This document shows, piece after piece, positions 59,396 to 64,000 of a stretch of 64,000 nucleotides of DNA. How positions within the stretch are numbered: the first letter of the stretch is position 1; the number at the start of each line of letters is the position of its first letter. The position numbers and the translations under genes were made by a program. The stretch spans positions 248,001-312,000 of the forward strand of contig JAGYIJ010000001.1 of NCBI GenBank assembly GCA_018402685.1, in the 5' to 3' direction. The notes under the pieces were generated by a model, which saw nothing but the letters and a program-made list of their open reading frames with translations, was not told the origin of the DNA and ran no database searches. This DNA comes from Aquiluna sp. Its GTDB lineage: Bacteria > Actinomycetota > Actinomycetes > Actinomycetales > Microbacteriaceae.

Positions 59396-60039
59396 GCGCT
59401 GACCTCCTCGGACTTGACTGAACCTTCAACAAAGCTGGTTAGCGCAGTTGCGGTGAAGACCAGGTCCTCGGCGTGCAGCACGTCGTAGGCGTTTAGCTGG
59501 TCAACTGGAATCACGTGAACGGTTGGCAGGTTTCTAAGGCTCATGTAGCTGACCTCGTCTGCGCGGTCGAGCACCACAAGGATGTTCTTAGCGGTTGAGA
59601 TCTGGCTCAGAAAGCTTGCTGCTGCTTTGGTGGATGGAGCATCCTTGATACCGAACTGGTCGATTACGTGGATGCGGCCATTGCGAGCGCGGTCAGACAG
59701 AGCACCAAGCAGAGCCTGAGCAATCATCTTCTTCGGGGTGCGCTGTGAGTAGTCACGAGGCTTTGGACCGTGGATGATGCCACCACCGCGGTGCTGCGGC
59801 ATGCGGATCGAACCCTGACGGGCACGGCCGGTTCCCTTTTGCTTGAATGGCTTGCGACCAGAACCGGAAACCTCACCACGACGAAGAGTCGACTGGGTTC
59901 CCTGGCGAGCAGCTGCCAGCTGGGCAACCACTACCTGGTGGATTAGTGGGACGTTGGTCTGGACGTCGAATAGTGCCTCTGGCAGATCGACGGAACCTGA
60001 CTTCTTTCCCTTTACGTCAATTAGGTCAACGCTAGGCAT
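59392..60039 (-). CDS. rplD: 50S ribosomal protein L4
   Basis: 215 residues; the tunnel loop [20 protein letters not shown] is intact, followed by [14 protein letters not shown]. Autoregulator of the S10 operon in some bacteria. Overlaps the rplC stop by 1 bp. Confidence 0.96.
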   Translation of the reverse strand: MPSVDLIDVKGKKSGSVDLPEALFDVQTNVPLIHQVVVAQLAAARQGTQSTLRRGEVSGSGRKPFKQKGTGRARQGSIRMPQHRGGGIIHGPKPRDYSQRTPKKMIAQALLGALSDRARNGRIHVIDQFGIKDAPSTKAAASFLSQISTAKNILVVLDRADEVSYMSLRNLPTVHVIPVDQLNAYDVLHAEDLVFTATALTSFVEGSVKSEEVSA

Positions 60040-60695
60040 TAGTTGCTCTCCTTCACGGCGTTGCGAACGAATACCAACTGGCCCTTTGGACCTGGTACAG
60101 CACCCTTGATTAGCAATAGACCACGCTCTAGGTCCACGCCGTGCAGGGTGAGATTTAGTGTGGTGACGCGGTCAGTTCCCATGCGGCCAGGCATCTTCTT
60201 GCCCTTTACGACCTTGCCCGGGGTAGTACCTGCACCAATGGAACCTGGCTTGCGGTGGTTCTTGTGAGCACCGTGTGATGAGTGAATACCGGAGAAGCCG
60301 TGACGCTTCATAACACCGGCAAAACCCTTACCCTTGCTGGTTCCAACAACGTCGACCTTGGAGCCAACCTCGAAGATGTCAACACCCAGGGCCTGGCCCA
60401 TGGTGTATTCAGCAATGTCAGAGGTGCGGATCTCAGCTAGGAAGCGTCTTGGAGTGGAGCCGGCCTTCTCGAAGTGGCCGGTGGATGGCTTGTCGACCTT
60501 GCGTGGGTCGATTGCGCCGTAGGCAACCTGAATGGCTTCATAGCCATCGGTGTCCGAAGTCTTAATTTGAGTGATGATGTTCTCGCCAGCCTCAACGACT
60601 GTGATCGGAACAAGCTTGTTGTTCTCATCCCACCCTTGAGTCATACCGAGCTTTTTGCCCAGCAGGCCCTTCACGTTTCTAGTCTCTACTGCCAT
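60039..60695 (-). CDS. rplC: 50S ribosomal protein L3
   Basis: 218 residues; [54 protein letters not shown] and [13 protein letters not shown]. Extension reaches the peptidyl-transferase centre. Follows rpsJ by 11 bp. Confidence 0.96.
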   Translation of the reverse strand: MAVETRNVKGLLGKKLGMTQGWDENNKLVPITVVEAGENIITQIKTSDTDGYEAIQVAYGAIDPRKVDKPSTGHFEKAGSTPRRFLAEIRTSDIAEYTMGQALGVDIFEVGSKVDVVGTSKGKGFAGVMKRHGFSGIHSSHGAHKNHRKPGSIGAGTTPGKVVKGKKMPGRMGTDRVTTLNLTLHGVDLERGLLLIKGAVPGPKGQLVFVRNAVKESN

Positions 60696-60706
60696 GTTCC
60701 TGATCC

Positions 60707-61015
60707 TTAGAGCTTGATCTCGATGTTGACGTCAGCTGGGAGGTCCAAGCGCATCAGCGAATCAACGGCCTTTGGAGTCGGGTCGATGATGTCAATGAGA
60801 CGCTTGTGGGTACGCATCTCAAAGTGCTCACGGCTGTCCTTGTACTTGTGTGGCGAGCGAATGACCGTCACGATGTTCTTCTCGGTGGGCAGTGGCACTG
60901 GGCCTACTACCTTTGCACCGGCGCGGGTGACTGTGTCGACGATTTTGCTCGCCGAGGAGTCGATGATCTCGTGGTCATACGACTTCAGTCGAATGCGGAT
61001 CTTGTTAGCCGCCAT
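60707..61015 (-). CDS. rpsJ: 30S ribosomal protein S10
   Basis: 102 residues; [20 protein letters not shown] and the [20 protein letters not shown] segment. Also serves as NusE in antitermination in other bacteria. First gene of the S10 operon; the start is preceded by TAAGGAAACG. Confidence 0.97.
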   Translation of the reverse strand: MAANKIRIRLKSYDHEIIDSSASKIVDTVTRAGAKVVGPVPLPTEKNIVTVIRSPHKYKDSREHFEMRTHKRLIDIIDPTPKAVDSLMRLDLPADVNIEIKL

Positions 61016-61353
61016 GTTGACTCGCTTCCGTTTCCTTAGGTGATCTCTCGATCACACAGTTTTGGAAGTCAATTCCTTTTGCGAAAAAACGCAAATCTTA
61101 TTGACTGCCGTGATGCTGATGCACTGTTCTTCTGTCAACGCCCTATTTCTAGGGCCCGGTCCGACACCTTGACTCGGGCGTGTCGCAAGTAATGAACTCG
61201 CGAATCACCCAAGAAAAAATCTCAGATAAGTTTTTTGTGGTTCTTTGCTGCGGTTGGCCCAGTTACCTGTGCACGTATCCTGCAGTGGGCGGATCTAGGA
61301 CCCGCTTCTCATGAACTTGTAAAGTCTGCCACAGGGCAAGGGCCAGGTGCAAG
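61016..61353 (-). promoter_or_regulatory. 338-bp gene-free leader/promoter region of the S10 operon
   Basis: No protein-coding gene is seen. On the minus strand it holds a perfect hairpin GCCCTA-GAAA-TAGGGC (61140-61155), a second stem CGACAC/GTGTCG (61162-61185), a TTGACA hexamer just downstream of the first hairpin and a TAAGAT box about 70-75 nt before rpsJ. No single -35/-10 pair with good spacing stands out. This is the longest gene-free stretch of the window and probably carries the S10 operon promoter and a structured leader. Confidence 0.5.
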
Positions 61354-61728
61354 TTAATTTGAGCCCAAAAATTTCTTCACCGCTGAAAGGAATCTTTCAG
61401 CGTCTTGAATTGAAGCAACTGCATCCAGCACTAGCAATTCCTCTTGTCCATATTCAGCTTCCGACTTACTTGCAATTAGCCTGGCAAATTGCCTGATAGC
61501 AGACTCTTTCAAGACTCCCAGCGACCTTAGATCTCCAGCAGCCTGGCCATGTGAGCGAGGCTTGGGGATTGTCTTTGTCTCCTTCAAATAGACCGCATCT
61601 TTAGCATGGATTGCGCTGTGAACAGCCATGGAGATTGCGGGATTAATAAGCCTGAGTTCAAGGCATAGCTTGGCTGCTGCCAAATACTGGTCGGCTAGTT
61701 TGATTGACTGTGCTGGGTGATGCTCCAT
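61354..61728 (-). CDS. HEPN-domain protein, partner of the nucleotidyltransferase
   Basis: About 124 residues from ATG 61728, chosen for its AGAGGAG ribosome-binding site. All-helical; QSIKLADQYLAAAKLCLELR, NPAISMAVHSAIHAKDAVYL and a final FLSAVKKFLGSN resemble the HEPN partners of MNT nucleotidyltransferases in actinobacteria. Some HEPN proteins are RNase toxins with an Rx4-6H motif; here the corresponding region reads KPRSHGQA, without the usual Arg spacing, so nuclease activity is uncertain. Its start overlaps the end of the nucleotidyltransferase gene by 34 bp. Confidence 0.75.
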   Translation of the reverse strand: MEHHPAQSIKLADQYLAAAKLCLELRLINPAISMAVHSAIHAKDAVYLKETKTIPKPRSHGQAAGDLRSLGVLKESAIRQFARLIASKSEAEYGQEELLVLDAVASIQDAERFLSAVKKFLGSN

Positions 61729-62350
61729 TGGTACTCCTCTTTCAATTGATTGAGGACGTCCCACCCCTTTATTGCCCTGCCGTCCGAAAGCAGGTTTTCT
61801 AAAAACCTGCTTCTAGCTTCGAAGTTACTGCGCAGGTCCGACATCTTTTGAACCATGACATTCAAGCTATTTCCAGTTCGAGTGAAAAGATCTTCCGAGA
61901 GGTTTGCGGTGCTCTCAAGGAGCTGACCTTTGTCCAGAGGAACCGAGTCATCAAAGACCAGGTAAAGGTCGAGGTCGCTGGCCTCGTGATCTTCTTTACG
62001 CATAACGCTCCCAAATAGAACCGCAATGATTGGAACTGTCGGCAATTCGACCAGCTGTTCTTTGAGCTCCTCAAAGATTGAATCGAGACCTTGAAGGATT
62101 GCGCGAAGTTGCGGAACCAGAATGTGTGACTGATTGATTTCATACAGCTTGGCTGGAGGCCTAAAGGTCTCGATTAGCTATTCCTAGGTCCGGTCAGGCG
62201 CCTCAGAAGCGCGTTACCCTGCGCTGAGGAAATGGCAGCCATGCGGGCTAATTCCCTTCCAGACTTGGGGGTTGTGCCACCGAGCAGAACGCGAAGGAGC
62301 TTGGCAAGCGTGGGACTGAGAAGACCCGCTGTCGGTTCACTGAGAATCAT
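61695..62350 (-). pseudogene. MNT-type nucleotidyltransferase with N-terminal helix-turn-helix, frameshifted
   Basis: From ATG 62350 the first frame encodes a winged-helix-like segment (LSPTLAKLLRVLLGGTTPKS, SGRELARMAAISSAQGNALL) and stops at 62174-62176. The next frame continues LIETFRPPAKLYEINQSHIL, a helical linker and the nucleotidyltransferase core VLFGSVMRKEDHEASDLDLY with the GS and DxD motifs. One missing base at about 62176-62180 would join them into about 218 residues, the usual architecture of such actinobacterial proteins. In known HEPN/MNT pairs the nucleotidyltransferase acts as antitoxin, but no toxicity can be inferred from sequence here. It may be a sequencing error like the others, or real decay of an accessory gene. 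Confidence 0.75.
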
Positions 62351-62356
62351 GACTCT

Positions 62357-62384
62357 ATTGTATGTAAATTACAGACATTAGCAA
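62357..62384 (-). promoter_or_regulatory. Promoter of the HEPN/MNT pair
   Basis: Minus strand TTGCTA (62379-62384), 16-bp spacer, TACAAT (62357-62362), then 6 nt to ATG 62350. Leaderless geometry with a near-consensus -10 box. Confidence 0.55.
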
Positions 62385-62435
62385 GACTCCGGAGACCATA
62401 GGAATTTGGGCCGAGATTGGGATTACCTGGGTAAA

Positions 62436-62464
62436 GCAAAACCCCTCGGTTTCCTCGAGGGGTT
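62436..62464 (-). terminator. Intrinsic terminator of tuf
   Basis: 9-bp stem AACCCCTCG / CGAGGGGTT with a 7-nt loop about 20 nt after the tuf stop, followed on the minus strand by TTTTGC. It separates tuf from the HEPN/MNT pair, which has its own promoter. Confidence 0.85.
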
Positions 62465-62484
62465 CCGCTTTAGTTTTGTCGAAC

Positions 62485-63675
62485 TTACTTGTTGATCTTG
62501 GTAACGGTACCGGCACCTACGGTGCGGCCACCCTCACGGATCGCGAAGCGTAGACCGTCCTCCATGGCGATTGGCTGAATCAGCTCAACGCTCATCTCGG
62601 TGGTGTCGCCTGGCATTACCATCTCGGTACCGGACGGCAGGGTGATAACACCGGTGACGTCAGTGGTACGGAAGTAGAACTGTGGGCGGTAGTTCGAGTA
62701 GAACGGGTTGTGACGGCCACCCTCATCCTTAGCAAGGATGTAGACGTTGGCGTCAAAGTTGGTGTGTGGAGTGATCGAACCTGGCTTGCAAACAACCTGG
62801 CCACGCTCTACGTCCTCGCGCTTGGTACCACGAAGAAGCAGACCTACGTTCTCTCCGGCCTCTGCGTAGTCAAGTAGCTTGCGGAACATCTCGATACCGG
62901 TAACGGTGGTCTTCTGCTTGTCGCGAATACCAACGATCTCGACCTCGTCGTTGACGTTGACCTTGCCACGCTCGATCTTGCCGGTGATAACGGTTCCACG
63001 ACCGGTGATCGTGAAGACGTCCTCAACTGGCATTAGGAATGGCTTGTCGAAGTCACGGGTTGGCTCTGGGATGCTTGCGTCACAGGCGTCCATTAGCGCC
63101 ATGACAGCGTCGCCCCACTTGGCGTCGCCCTCAAGTGCCTTGAGGCCTGAAACGCGAATAACTGGTGCGTCATCGCCTGGGAACTCGTACAGGTTTAGAA
63201 GTTCGCGAACCTCAACCTCAACGAGCTCTAGGATCTCCTCGTCATCGACCATGTCACTCTTGTTCAGAGCAACAACGATGTAAGGAACTCCAACCTGGCG
63301 AGCAAGAAGCACGTGCTCCTTGGTCTGAGGCATTGGACCGTCGGTTGCTGCAACTACGAGGATGGCACCATCCATCTGTGCAGCACCGGTGATCATGTTC
63401 TTGATGTAGTCAGCGTGACCTGGAGCGTCTACGTGTGCGTAGTGACGGTTCTCGGTCTGGTACTCAACGTGAGAGATGTTGATGGTAATACCGCGCTGCT
63501 TCTCCTCTGGGGAGTTGTCAATCTGGTCGAACGCATATGAGTCGTTCAACGTTGGGTGCTTGTCGTGAAGCACCTTGGTGATTGCCGCAGTCAGAGTGGT
63601 CTTACCGTGGTCGACGTGACCGATGGTTCCGATGTTGACGTGCGGCTTGGTGCGCTCGAATTTCGCCTTAGCCAT
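62485..63675 (-). CDS. tuf: Elongation factor Tu
   Basis: 396 residues, full length. GTPase motifs [19 protein letters not shown] and NKSDMV; effector region [16 protein letters not shown]-terminal [11 protein letters not shown]. Delivers aminoacyl-tRNA to the ribosome. Strong AGGAGG ribosome-binding site. Lies 103 bp after fusA; a TAGGAT box at 63753-63758 (minus) may be part of its own promoter. Confidence 0.98.
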   Translation of the reverse strand: MAKAKFERTKPHVNIGTIGHVDHGKTTLTAAITKVLHDKHPTLNDSYAFDQIDNSPEEKQRGITINISHVEYQTENRHYAHVDAPGHADYIKNMITGAAQMDGAILVVAATDGPMPQTKEHVLLARQVGVPYIVVALNKSDMVDDEEILELVEVEVRELLNLYEFPGDDAPVIRVSGLKALEGDAKWGDAVMALMDACDASIPEPTRDFDKPFLMPVEDVFTITGRGTVITGKIERGKVNVNDEVEIVGIRDKQKTTVTGIEMFRKLLDYAEAGENVGLLLRGTKREDVERGQVVCKPGSITPHTNFDANVYILAKDEGGRHNPFYSNYRPQFYFRTTDVTGVITLPSGTEMVMPGDTTEMSVELIQPIAMEDGLRFAIREGGRTVGAGTVTKINK

Positions 63676-63778
63676 TGTGGGTCCTCCTGATGGATCCGTA
63701 GTAAATCATCGACCTCGGTGGCCGACTCTGATTTGGGGTTTACAGACTTTCTATCCTAGTGAAAAAGAGAGTAGTTGC

Positions 63779-64000
63779 CTACTCGCCCTTTGCTTTCTGC
63801 ACGATCTCGTCAGCGACGTTCCTTGGAACCTCGGCGTAGGTCTCGAATGTCATCGAGTACACCGCGCGTCCAGAGGTCTTGGAACGAAGGTCACCAACAT
63901 AACCGAACATTTCGGATAGTGGAACCAGAGCACGGACAACCTTCACGCCACTGGCGTCATCCATGGACTGGATCTGCCCACGCCTTGAGTTCAGGTCACC
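63779..64000 (-). CDS. fusA: Elongation factor G, 3' end
   Basis: C-terminal 73 residues of EF-G; the rest lies beyond the right edge. [40 protein letters not shown] and the end [13 protein letters not shown] are diagnostic of domains IV-V. Upstream of tuf in the standard str operon order. Confidence 0.96.
   Translation of the reverse strand, partial: GDLNSRRGQIQSMDDASGVKVVRALVPLSEMFGYVGDLRSKTSGRAVYSMTFETYAEVPRNVADEIVQKAKGE

Overview
The window looks like a streamlined actinobacterial chromosome, most plausibly a small-genome planktonic Microbacteriaceae (freshwater Rhodoluna/Aquiluna type). This is inference, from actinobacterial signature genes (guaB3 beside guaB, DUF6350/PerM beside purN-purH, SURF1, DUF3817 beside guaA), gene order like the Mycobacterium guaB-groES-tsaD-glmS-rpoA-infA block, moderate GC, very short intergenic gaps and many 4-bp stop/start overlaps. 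No tRNA, rRNA, CRISPR array, phage or insertion sequence was seen.

Layout. 1-6.5 kb: 5' part of icd, a lipoprotein alpha-amylase, a heterodimeric ABC exporter and a beta-carbonic anhydrase. 6.5-17 kb (minus): purH-purN-perM-like-sucD-sucC, then pcrA, a glycerophosphodiester phosphodiesterase, guaA and a DUF3817 protein. 17-23 kb (minus): a complete mannitol phosphotransferase pathway (DeoR regulator, EIIC, EIIB, EIIA, mannitol-1-phosphate dehydrogenase, HPr, Enzyme I). 23-26.5 kb: SURF1, guaB3, guaB. 26.6-32 kb: branched-chain amino acid transporter livHMGF with livK converging on it. 32-43 kb: rarD, groES with two CIRCE operators, a THUMP-like methyltransferase, a DUF4190 protein, a rimI-tsaD fusion, tsaB, tsaE, alr, acpS, glmS, coaA, glmM. 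43-61 kb: rpsI-rplM, truA, and the alpha, spc and S10 ribosomal operons with secY, adk, map and infA. 61-64 kb: a HEPN/MNT nucleotidyltransferase pair wedged between rpsJ and tuf, then tuf and the 3' end of fusA.

Central physiology: mannitol is imported and oxidised to fructose-6-phosphate; branched-chain amino acids are imported; purine synthesis runs through purN/purH, guaB and guaA to GMP; glmS and glmM make cell-wall amino sugar and alr D-alanine; the rest is translation and secretion core.

Two cautions. At least eight genes, including essential pcrA, guaA and rplO, are split by single-base indels while every conserved motif is kept in the other frame; a ninth (ABC exporter) has a displaced start of the same kind. 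This points to uncorrected sequencing or assembly errors rather than decay. Some genes have no Shine-Dalgarno sequence but a TANNNT box 6-7 nt before the start codon, which suggests leaderless transcription.
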